From assembly GCA_033002965.1 (NCBI GenBank), contig JAURVB010003333.1:140361-204360 (forward strand): a stretch of 64,000 nucleotides of DNA. Direction: 5' to 3'. The number at the start of each line of letters is the position of its first letter. Position 1 is the first letter of the stretch. The DNA is from Piper betle (taxonomy: Eukaryota > Streptophyta > Magnoliopsida > Piperales > Piperaceae). The position numbers and the translations under genes are program-made. The notes beneath the pieces were generated by a model. It was not told the DNA's origin and searched no databases. It was given only the letters and a program-made list of their open reading frames with translations. Below are positions 45,960 to 56,640 of the stretch, in pieces.

Positions 45960-47970
45960 TGTGATACCCCATTTTTTGGTCGAAGGAGGACCTATTGCGA
46001 TGTTAAAATTCGGAAAGTTATTTATTGGACTACTATTATACAAATTTCACGGAAGAGGGTCTCAACCCTTAATAAGGCTTAAGACGAACTCCTTATTAGA
46101 TTTCATATAATGCATATTGATTATACTACATAGGAAGCATTCTTAAACTTAAGGGAGCTCCTAGCATGAGCATTTCTAGTCAGTGGCATCATACCCCAAT
46201 ACCCGGTCTTCACAAGGTATGAACCATAAGCTCATCCATCCACACTACTTTAATATACACACAGCTGCAACTAAATACGTGTATTGTACCTTAAGTGCTT
46301 CAACTTTAGTTCTAGGATGTGGGGCTTCAGCAAGCCCTATAGAAGGTTGTTAGTTAATAACCCTAAGAGTTAATTGCCCTAGATGGAAAGTGAGTAAAAC
46401 AAAATGACATCAAATAACACTCAACACATATCATGCAAAACCAAGTCTTAATCAACACTTGCCTCAATTATACATCGGAATCATATTACAATAAATGACA
46501 TTCCCCAAAAATGCATAGGCACAACAACTCATAAGTGAATTTAACACGACGGCTGGTATCCCCGTCACGAGTCACTCAATCTTCTACCATTTGCTGGTCA
46601 TCACTAATAGAAGCTTATATATATACATATACAATGGTACAACATCACTAATCAAACAAGTTGATTACTAGTCTAAAAGTAATTGAAGATAATACCAAAA
46701 CTGTTAGATAGGTACCCCATTACCCACAAAGGAAATCTCAAACATCAAGTATAGGCCAGAGTCACTCAATGGCTACACAACATAATCATATATAGTGTGC
46801 TACAATCCTCAACAGCACCATGTGCAACCTAGACAACTCAACGGAGCATATAGCGTGTCATAGCCATGTGAATATACGGGAATCTAGTCGACGATAAGAT
46901 GCCCACATCATACTTCATTGGTAGCAGGATCATATAGACAAACACACATAAGAAAATTCATCACACATACGTATACATATAGAGGCCTGGGTAGGAGTTT
47001 ATATCAAACCATTTCTGGATCATAAGTTTGAAAACCATTAAGGAATTTCAGCCTTGAAGGTTTATTAAATTGCAAACAAAAGTCGTCTAAACAGCCCTAA
47101 GCTAGTGGTATCCAATCAAATTCCACTAATTCCGTCCCATGATTGTAAAACAAAGCTACAATAGAACTAAGCAGAGAGTCAAGCAGGTGGAGTCTTACAG
47201 ATCTGGATGAGTTGAGTTCATCGTCCTTACTTGGTGAGCTCACTCAACGTATCCTAACAAGTGAAAAGAAAACCCTAATCACTCACTGACTAACACGACA
47301 AGCAAAATGAGGTGAAACCTCTAAATATGCACAACAACACATAGATACACAAGCTTAATTAAGTTAATTATCTTACTTAATGACTTGTTGAATCTCATTA
47401 GGTAGCCTTAACTAAAATTTAGGGTTACAAGTATACTTAGTGAGAAAAATCCAATACTTAGAATGTTTTCGTCGGACTTAACCGGACAATTTTTCGGATG
47501 CAAACATAATCCAAATGGGTTGAGATTTAGACCAGTGAACCCTCACACTCTAAGGGTTTTGTACAAAAATAACCAACATGTTGGCCCATAGGAAAACTAG
47601 GCCTACTAAGATTGGACTGAGGTGTTGGGAATAGTGTCACACACCGGCAAATAAGGGCCCACTAATGTTGGGTTGAGGTGTTAGGAGCTTTCATAAATGG
47701 TTCCAAATACAAAGCAAGTAACCTAGACTTGTGGGTGATTCGGTCATAAATCTAATTAAACTTGACTCAAATAAAACAAAAAATAATAACTGAGATGGCG
47801 TAGTGTCTAGTCAGGTGATGCCGAGCACCGGAGGAGATTAAAGTCGTGGCTCGCACATACATATCATACATAAACGTGCGGCTAAAAAGATCGGGCATGC
47901 AACTTGATCCAATTTGAGACCGAACCAAAATTAAAACCATCAGGTGAAAATTGAGGGTTTTAAGACTACA
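45960..47970 (-). mobile_element. Family B long LTR-like element, copy 2 (short form)
   Basis: On the plus strand it starts TGTGATACCCCATTTTTTGG and ends TTTTAAGACTACA. It shares with copy 1, in order, TTATTGGACTACT and CTCAACCCTTAATAAGGCTT near the left end, a CGGACTTAACCGGACAATTT block in the middle, and ATTAAAACCATCAGG near the right end. At 2.0 kb it lacks internal stretches present in the other copies. No coding capacity. Confidence 0.55.
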
Positions 47971-48898
47971 ACGTGGGAAATAGAGACGGGTAAGAGGGTA
48001 AAGCTTGCCTACCATCGTTTGTCAGGAGACGATGTATGAGAAGGTAGCACATTCTTTGTTGTCGATGGGGAAGATGGGTGAGAGCCTAAGAAAGAAGAAG
48101 AAGGTGGAAGGAGGATGCTTGCCTACGATAGGTTTATTACTTTTATTTCTTTTGTTTAATAGTTGTTCCACTTTACATGGTTGTAGGTGTTAAAAGTAAT
48201 CCCACAACCAAAATAGATATAAGTTGTGACATTGATAAATTCTAAGACTTGGTTTGTTTAAGTAGTTATTTAGTCATTTTAGACAAGGCTCAAATTTTCT
48301 TTTTGTATCAGAGCCACCAACGCATGGGCTCACACACCCTTGTTGTGTCAAAAAAAATGCCTAATAAGTGTTGTAGACGTTTGTTAAACCCTAATAAGTA
48401 GCAAGCCTAATAAGTTGCAAATAAGATCTAGTTTACCTAAGCAATAAAGCCTCATTTGCTAAGTAGCTTAACCACCTTACAAGTGTGATGGAATGTTAAA
48501 AATAGTCCCATATCCAAGAGGTGAGCTGTCTAAGTAGCTAAATAGTCATTTTTGCCAAGACTAAATCTTCCTAGTGATAGTCAATTTTAGAATGGTTAAT
48601 TATTTATTCACTTTATATATATATTATGTTGTTGGTTAATTATTTGTCATATTCATTTAATTAGCATTATCATTTTTTAAATAATAGTGCTATTCCGACG
48701 TTGAAAACCGGCATTTTTCGCCAACGCGAAAGGATGGCAGCCCACATGGACGGATGACGACCAATCGGTTCTCTAAGCAATATTTCCTTTCGCGTATCCA
48801 ACTTCTTCCATTTTAATAACGCGGGTGCACGTTCAATTTGGACGTTGGGCAAGAACTTTCCTTTTTTTTAATTTGTCAGTAACTTTCAAGCGGGGCTT
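47971..48898. other. AT-rich intergenic DNA, no feature seen
   Basis: No gene supported. A short frame at 48005-48193 has no recognisable homology. Confidence 0.35.
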
Positions 48899-50340
48899 CT
48901 CAATTTCATGAGATATCTCAAGGCCCAAGTATGGGTTGATGATATTTGTAAAGCCAGAAGAACACGTGTCTACCGAAATTCTTAATGATTTCTATCATTC
49001 TTTTAAATGAGTAAATGTTGGATTAATCAAAGGAAAAGTAAATGGGAATGCATTTAGCCTCAACACCAACATCAGTATCTATCATCATGGTGTTCCAGAG
49101 GAAGGTGATACAACTAATATTTGCCTACTTTTCATTCCTTGAGATTCATCTTTCAGTAGGCCACATGGTGGGAACCTTGTTGAATTATGGAGAAGAATTA
49201 TGGGTTGAAGCTAGGCGAACACCTGCATATGAATCACATGAGGATATTGAGGGAATACAAGCCAAACTTCTCGATTTCATGGGATACCTTACGGCCCAAG
49301 GATGGTTGACAACATTTGTAAAGCGAGAAAAATTGTCTACCGAAATGCATAATGATTTCTACCATTCCCTTAAATGACTAAATGTTGGATTAATATGAAG
49401 AAAAGTAAATGAGAATGCATTGAGCCTCAACTCCAACATTATTACCGATCATCATGGTGTTCCAAAGGAAGGTGACACAACCTACTCTAACAATTTCCCT
49501 ACCTTTCATTCCATGAGATTCATCTTCCGGTAGACCACATGGTGGGAACTATGTTGCAAGGAGAAAAATTTAAGAATCCGGCGAGAGAAAGGTTCTCACA
49601 ATTCTAGCTCTAAGATGTTGGCAAATCATAGTGTCCAACATTTTGCCACAAATAGAGCATCTAAATGAGGATGTTGGAAACTTTTGGAATATACATCCTT
49701 TGGAAGAGTCACTAATCAAAGGATTAAGGTTCCGGTACTTATCCTCAATCACTTATTTAGATGTCAAAACAAAAGGAGAGTTTGCTTACCCTATGTTAGA
49801 CTAGGTTCGGCCCTATTTGTGAAAAGATTGAAGAACAAAGAAAAATCTTGCCACTTTCGAGCCATCAAGGTGATTGATTATGACATGATCTTCAGCAAAA
49901 TTGTGGTTCAGAAAAACAAGAAAGCAAGAATTTGTCGAGATCCACTAAAAGATAGTGAAAAGGAAGAAGCTATCCGAGAAAGAAGGGTAGAAGAGAACCC
50001 CAAAGATGGCTATGAAATGGAAGATATTCCTATCCAATAAGAAGAAGCTTTTCCACTTTACCTCATGCTACTCACCCTCCCACCCTTGAGACTTCACTAG
50101 TGTATCAGTTTGAAATGATGAACACTAGGTTTGATTCTATAGAGGAGAGGCTTGGGCATTTTAGATCAAGGGTGTCCATCATGTGAAGTAGCATATCCCA
50201 AATGCAATGGAATCAAGTACAACTTATAAGGGCCTTACAAGCTCAAATTGGCTTTAATCTTTACCTTTGAGATTCCATTTTTCCAAAGGAAAAGCACATG
50301 AAGCTGTAGGCCCCACTCGAAGAGAAGGTCACCCTGAAAG
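48899..50340 (+). pseudogene. Remnant of a plant putative-transposon-protein ORF with a 371-bp tandem duplication
   Basis: DFMGYLTAQGWLTTFVKRE, followed by STEMHNDFYHSLK and then HHGVPKEGD, has the spacing of the plant 'putative transposon protein' domain found in gypsy-like retrotransposon gag regions: a Trp and Phe, then EFY-NL, then a GIP-EGD-like box. The segment starting CTCAATTTCATG at 48899 is repeated at 49270. Downstream, RRVCLPYVRLGSALFV (49770-49830) and a MMNTRFDSIEERL coiled-coil-like stretch (about 50115) follow, as in such proteins. Many stops interrupt it. A purine tract GGCAGAGGGGGAGAG occurs at about 50402. The function call is moderate; that it is degenerate is clear. Confidence 0.5.
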
Positions 50341-50765
50341 ATAGATAAGGTTTTTGCCAGTTTATTTTTCTTTCCCCATTTAGTTATGGTCTTTTTAAGA
50401 TGGCAGAGGGGGAGAGTGAAGAAAGCTTGTGTGAGGGAATGTAGGGGTGAGTTTCGGCTGAGTACATTTTTTTCGAGTAAGTTATCTCATAAACCAAACT
50501 TGAAATGTTTTACTTTTGATAAATGAAATGACTAACCTTCCATCTAGGATTGTCAATGACCTACTGGCTTAGAACATGATATTGCATCTATTACTCATTG
50601 CATGGTCTTCTATTGAATATCACATTTGGCTATTGGCTTTCTTCAAGTTGTGTTAATAAGCTTATTGTTAAGTCTTGGACTTGTTAGCATTAGATTTTGA
50701 TGATGAAACATAATTCATGTCTTGAATCATGAATATTGTTGTAAGTTAATTTTTGATGAATTAGC
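50341..50765. other. Non-coding retrotransposon-like DNA
   Basis: It contains the purine-rich tract and, at about 50688, GTTAGCATTAGATTTTGATG with ATGAAACATAATTC, which resembles the start of Sirevirus-type copia LTRs. No gene. Confidence 0.35.
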
Positions 50766-51763
50766 TGTAACACTTCATTCAGCTTGGACACTGACTCGAA
50801 CCACAATGTTATAATTCGAAAAGTTATTCGTTCAGCTACTGATTTGGACAATCATCGCAAAAGAAGATCTCAACCTTCAAAAGAGGCTTAAGACAAAAAA
50901 ACTTTACAGGACCTACATTTTTGATGCATGCTGATCATTCATACTATTGGGGATCTTAACTTGGGTCTCAACCTTCAAGAGGCTTAAGACAAAACCTTAC
51001 AGGACCTACATTTGATGCATGTTAATCATTCATACTATTGAGGATCTTAACTTAAAGGTTCTTAACATGAGTACTCCGAGTCAAAAGGGAAGCAACACCC
51101 ATCCCTACAACTAATAGGATGACTTAAAGAATGCACATCGCAATGAATGTTTACTTCCATGCATGAGTCATTTCTTATACTTAGTTCAATCCTAAATTTT
51201 GTAATTTATTACATGATGCAAGAAACCTATTACTTAGAAAAATAGTGGGGTCGTGGTTAACTTTTTCACATACCTTGAAAGTTGTTTTAAACACATCACA
51301 CGTACAATATTCAAGTGCTAGAGCTTCATGCCGAACACTTGGCCTTCACGTGGATTCTTTTAGAGGTGTGAACCGTACACCTCCAGTCCACACTAGTTTA
51401 GAACACAAGATACAGCTCCTACCAACTTTGTTTAGCCTTACACCACTTATTATGCTCCAACCATCAATTCCAAGACCCTACAAAATATTGTTAGGTAATA
51501 GCCCAAAGTTAACCCCAGCTGAGAAAGCTAGTTAAACAAAATGAAATAACTCACAAAACACACCATGCCAAATAACACTTAAACCATCACTTAGCTTATT
51601 ACATACCATAGCTTCAAACCCATTTAGGGGATTGCCTTAAATTCAAATTACATTCATTGGGTACATAGCTTAACATATTATATTACAACACTTGACAAAT
51701 GGCTGGTACCCTTTTCATGAGCTACTCGATCCTTCCACATCAGTGTTGGCACTTGCTATGAGA

Positions 51764-51764
<1 letters not shown>

Positions 51765-51811
<47 letters not shown>
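51765..51811. repeat. (TA)n microsatellite
   Basis: About 23 TA repeats inside family B copy 3. Confidence 0.95.
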
Positions 51812-51814
<3 letters not shown>

Positions 51815-52126
51815 AAAATTATTAGTAATTAATTACTGGTCTGAAAGTTACTAACGAGAATAGAAGAATTGGTTGATGGGTACCCAAGTAGCCATGATGG
51901 GAATCTTAAACATCAAGCATAGGTCGAAATCACGCAACAACCACAGATCATAATCACAACATATCATGCTGGAACACTCTCAACACTAGTGCAAGCCTAA
52001 GAAACTCAATGGAAAAGTGCATGCAACAAATCATACACATCTACATGAGCCAGTAGTCAATGGTAACATGCCCATATCATATCTCTCTACAAGCATGATC
52101 ATAAAGAAAATATCTACAAGGAAATC

Positions 52127-52130
<4 letters not shown>

Positions 52131-52186
<56 letters not shown>
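52131..52186. repeat. (TA)n microsatellite
   Basis: About 27 TA repeats inside family B copy 3, just left of the hAT element. Confidence 0.95.
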
Positions 52187-52188
<2 letters not shown>

Positions 52189-52566
52189 CCTAGGTAAGGA
52201 TTATATTATGCAATTTTCAGTTCAAAGCTATCAAGGGTTCTCAACCTTTAAATTTTATCAAGGGTCCTAACTCTAGCAATCTCCCTCTACGCATCCTAGC
52301 AATGTAATTAGGGTTGTTAATTGAGCGAGTCATCTCGTGAGCATTTAGCATTCGGCTCGGCTTGACTCGACTCAAAACTCGACAGTTAAATTCTCGAACT
52401 CGAACTCGACTCGAACTCAAATCTTATGAGCCGAGCTTGCGCAAGGCCGTGTTCGATTCGACTCGACTCAGTTATAACTCGAACTCGACTCGTAGCTCGA
52501 CTTGAACTTGAATCGATAAAATAATATAATAATATAGTTTTTATATTATATATTATTTATTTATTC

Positions 52567-52597
<31 letters not shown>
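52567..52597. repeat. (AT)n(AC)n microsatellite
   Basis: A TA run followed by a CA run inside the hAT element. Confidence 0.9.
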
Positions 52598-52611
52598 ATA
52601 TAATAACAAAG

Positions 52612-52697
52612 AAGTGAGATAGTTGAGATGGTAAGTATTCAAGTCATTGACATCAAGGTTGTGGGTTCAATCCACATTGATAGCATTTTTTTAAGTG
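52612..52697 (+). repeat. tRNA-derived SINE-like segment inside the hAT element
   Basis: TAGTTGAGATGGTAAG resembles a polymerase III A box and GGTTGTGGGTTCAATCC, about 30 bases on, resembles a B box. A T-rich run follows at 52685-52691. The length is about 85 bases. It is either a nested SINE fragment or a tRNA-like pseudogene; no target duplication was identified. Confidence 0.45.
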
Positions 52698-53047
52698 AGG
52701 TTCTTCTGACTTTTAATTGAGCTGGTTTTGAGCTCATGAACGAAGCTATGTTCGAGCTCAGGAAAATTAAATAGTTTAAGTGTATTCAAGTTCGAGTCGA
52801 GCACGAACACATAAAAGATATTCGAGTCAAACTTGAGTATATATGTTCGAAAACTTGTTTGATCATGAGCCAAGTTCGAATACAAGTCAAGCTCGGCTCG
52901 CTTGCTCAATTAGCACTCCTAAATGCAATGAACCCATAATCACATTCTAATCACATAGGCATGCGAAATGAGGCAAAACACCCACATGTACATACACACA
53001 CTTAACATCTTAATTAACTCAATTAAGTAAATTAATTACTTACTAAT

Positions 53048-53320
53048 CAAATAGTTTAAGCGTATCCAAGCTCGAGTCGAGCTCGAACACATAAAAGATA
53101 TTCGAGTCGAACTTGAGTATATATGTTCAAAACTCGTTTGATCTCGAGCCGAGTTCGAACACAAGTCAAGCTCAGCTCGCTCGCTCAATTAGCACCCCTA
53201 AATGTAATGAACCCCTAATCACATTCTAAACACATAGGCATGCGATGCATACACACACTTAACATCTTAATTAACTCAATTAAGTAAATTAATTCCTTAC
53301 TAATCATCACTTAGCATCAT
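53048..53320. repeat. Tandem duplication of the hAT right end and its flank
   Basis: Sequence from AAATAGTTTAAG (52769) to about 53040 is repeated from 53050 to about 53310, including the right terminus and following flank. In this second copy the flank after the terminus is AATGTAAT, identical to the left target duplication of the element. So the duplication preserves the original target sequence while the first copy has one mutation. Confidence 0.85.
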
Positions 53321-54786
53321 AATTAGGGTCAATGAATTTTTGGTACAATTAGTGATTAAATCCACTTAAGACTTAACCCTAAACAATTGAGGCTTAACCT
53401 TGCGATTTTTCTAATGGGACAAACGAACTCCAAATTGGCTGAAAATGAGAACAATGAGTCTTGACACTCTAACAGCCTCACAAAAAAATCCCCATAGGCT
53501 GGCCAATTGGTCAACATCACGACCAAGGCCCACTAAGGCAAGGCTAAGGTCATGGGAATAGAGTTCCTCAATCGAACACTAAATTTCCTAAGGTTTTTTC
53601 ATTGGTTTGGAGACCCCAACTAATTTAAAAAAAATTAGGCAGGCTGGCCAACACTTTAAACTTTAAACCTACAAAATTTCAGACCAAAACACCAAGTATT
53701 CTGTTTTAAAGAAATCTGAGAACGCTAGGCATTGGCATAGACATTTCTAGAAATTATCCTATGCCGCTTGGGAAATTTCTACGGGGAAATCTATTCATCC
53801 AAAAGCTATAAAATTTTAGGTTGATTAAGTTGGCATATACCCTATGGTCTAGTAAAATTTGAGACAATTTCACAGCCAATTGTCAAGGTTTTAGGATTTT
53901 ACAACCGAGCCAAGGAACTAGGCTTTGACCATGTATTCATGTGCACTCCAATTAGGCAATTTTATTAACTCCATAAATGACACTAAAATAATCTCAAATT
54001 TAATGAGTTTCATATAGATAGTGGTGCATCATTACATGAATTTACAAATTTTCTTGAACCTTTTAACATGCTCAAAAGATAACACAAATATAGATCATCG
54101 TATGACACATCAAACATCACAATATGACTGGTTTAAGGAACATGAAAATGATAGAAACATGCCAAATATTAAAGTAAAACAAAAATAGGAAATAAGGTGG
54201 AAAATTTAGGGAAATGACGGCTATCACCGAAAACAAGAAATCTACCACCTTTCACCAATTTTTGCACTCATACATGCTCATAATGACTTAATTACATCAA
54301 ATCATACACATAGAGCTTGTAGACATACATGTCAGGAGTCATATGCAAGTAGAATCATGCAAAACTACCATCTACACCATGATATATGCTTGAACTACTA
54401 TAGATATGCATAAATCTGACTTACCGAGCTTTCAAAATCATAACTATATTTATAAAACTTTAATCGTAATGAAACCAAAGCCAAAATGTTCCTACAACAG
54501 TAATATACTGATATATAAATATCATAACAATGCAAGCAGATAAGTTTGTTTGATGAACAGACCATCAAATCGTTGGAAAGAGCGGAAAGGAAGAAGTTTT
54601 ACCTCACAAAGGTCTAGGAGGATGTCTTTTAGGGCATCCTACTCCAAAACCTTCCACTCCTAGGGGATGGAAGCTTAGAGAAGGCTAAGAGAAGACTAGG
54701 AGAGTGATGTAGTGGAGAGGAGGGAGGAGTGGAAGAAGGTCAGAGGAGAACAACCCAAAGGGTGAAAAGCTGGAGAAATGAGGGGG

Positions 54787-54794
54787 TATTTATA
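54787..54794 (-). promoter_or_regulatory. Minus-strand TATA box in family B copy 3
   Basis: Read on the minus strand, CCCCTTATAAATACCCCC is followed by a C/T-rich leader, the usual look of a plant LTR promoter. It is the main reason for placing family B on the minus strand. Confidence 0.5.
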
Positions 54795-55201
54795 AGGGGA
54801 AAAGAAGGCCTAGTGCATGGGCCACCACTTGAGGCACCTAGGCTTTCACCCATGGGGCAGCTAGTGAATGACACTTGAGAACTATGTCGCAGGTCCCATT
54901 GTGGGCTACTGATCGACCAAACGAGGTTTCAAACAATGCAATGCACATTAAACATGTGAGAGATATGGTCCTAACGTCTAACTATAATCCGACACGACCA
55001 AAACTAAAATAAAGCCATGGCAACATAGTATCTAACCAAGTCGGCCAAACATTAGGGGAGACTAGGGCCTTGGCTCACACAGCACCGTAACATACATATT
55101 CATTACACACACATGGTAAAAAGGGTTGGGTATAGCAACATGATCCGGTTTAAGACCTAATTGGCACTTAAACCATCGAGCCAAATGGCCCGAGTTTTGT
55201 A

Positions 55202-56640
55202 AATGCAAAGTTGGATCTGTAAGTGAAGATTGAAGTTATATGGACACGATCATTTCTTTAGGAAATAATTCATTGAAGAAAATGAGCTAAGTTAAGTTGT
55301 CATCACCAAAAGGGGGAGATTATTAGAATTATATCTTGGTGCTTATGAAATTATCTTATTATGATGATGAAACTCAACTTTTGGGTTTGGCTAAGTCATG
55401 TTAATGTTGAAACTTGAATATAAGTTGTGAATATGTGTGGACATTAACTTATGAATTCATCCAAAGTTGGGGACATCTTGAACATGGATTTGAACAAAGA
55501 TATCAAGATTTGAGGAAAACATTTTAGACATGAAGATTGGTTAAATGGTGTACAAAGCTATAAACTTATGTGGCTATATAAGGAGCTTGGTGCATGGCAA
55601 AAAATGATTTGCATTATCTAAAACATTTAATAGAGATTGAAATGTTCTAAAGGGAAAGTTAGTTTGGAATAAAGTTGAGAGCTCCATTGGGTATAAGCTT
55701 CGGATAAACTTTACTTCATCAACCTTAGGACTTCAAGAGATTGTGTCATTCTTTGTGTATCTATTTTATCTCTTGAGTGATTGTGTTGTAAAAGATATTA
55801 TTGATCTTGTGAGGTTGTTGTGACACTAATCAGGTGTGATTAGTGGGTGTGTGCTCACACTAGTGGTGGGTGATTCTCTGGATATGGAGTTAGTGTAAAT
55901 GGTTGTAATTGTAAATGTCCACATTCATTTGTGATGTCAAGTTTGAGGTCAAGGGGTGAAGGACAAATGAGCCTTGTGAAGCCGACTCAGAGTTGAGTGC
56001 GGTGAAGGACAAATATTGTTGTGAAACAGTTGGGTCTTTCTTAGTGAAGAACAAGCGTTTATAACACTTAGGTTATAACAATCATAAGGTTGGTCATAGC
56101 AAATCATGTAAGATCTACCCCACAGATACGATGGTGTATAAGAGAGGAGCCTGAATTCGAAACCTCTTAAAAATTCTGGCGTTTGTTTTCTTTATCCTTA
56201 CCTTATTTACTTTAATTGGTTTCAGCTTATATACAATTCTTTACAACTTGTATGGTTTGACTAGTTTGCCAACAGTTATTGTGATTATTTGTGTATAGTC
56301 AATTTATAGTATTGAATATCTTCATAAGTCAAGATCCTTGGTAAATTATTTCTATGCTAATCTGATTGTTAAATGTTTTAGTTATTTTGCTGCATACCAA
56401 AATCCTTTTCACTTTTGAGGAGCTTGGACCTTGATGACCATTGAAAGTTTGAGAAGTATGAAGAGGGTGCAAAACTTCATGAGGATTGGCAGACAAACGA
56501 CTTTGGATCCAAGAGGCAAGTTGAAAGGATTCAATCAAAGTAAAAATGGAAAGAAGTGTTATCATCATCAAAAAGGGAGATAGTTGGACCTTCAGTTTTC
56601 ATGATGAAATACTTCAAGAGTATTCAAGAAAAACTCTTGA
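55202..56640 (+). repeat. Sirevirus-like copia LTR pieces with polypurine tracts
   Basis: CACCAAAAGGGGGAGATTAT at about 55304 and ATCAAAAAGGGAGATAGTTG at about 56566 both look like polypurine tract and LTR-start junctions of Sirevirus-type copia elements. Each is followed by a stretch with GATGATGAAAC- or CATGATGAAAT-like sequence. Between them is non-coding LTR-like DNA. No gag or pol is visible. The two junctions suggest two truncated insertions or one duplicated end. Confidence 0.45.

Larger units (their letters stand above)
52309..52921. mobile_element. Non-autonomous hAT transposon with 8-bp target duplication
   Basis: Left terminus TAGGGTTGTTAATTGAGCGA and right terminus ending GCTCAATTAGCACTCCTA are imperfect inverted repeats. 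Flanks are AATGTAAT on the left and AATGCAAT on the right, an 8-bp target duplication with one mismatch, as expected for hAT. Subterminal regions are filled with GAACTCGAACTCGACTCGAA-like words on the left and their complements on the right. It encodes no transposase. The same TCGAG-rich words occur at 1.44-1.57 kb. Confidence 0.85.
50766..55201 (-). mobile_element. Family B long LTR-like element, copy 3 (with nested insertions)
   Basis: Starts TGTAACACTTCATTCAGCTT and ends CGAGTTTTGTA on the plus strand. Shared blocks with copies 1 and 2 include AAGAGGCTTAAGAC, GGTACCC with CATGAGCTACTCGATC-like sequence, GGGACAAACGAACTCC and ACTTAAACCATCGAG. A duplicated 100-base piece lies near 50870-51010. 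Inside are two (TA)n runs, a hAT element (52309-52921) and a partial duplication of that element. A TATA box reading on the minus strand (54787-54794), followed by a C/T-rich leader, supports minus-strand orientation. Confidence 0.55.
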
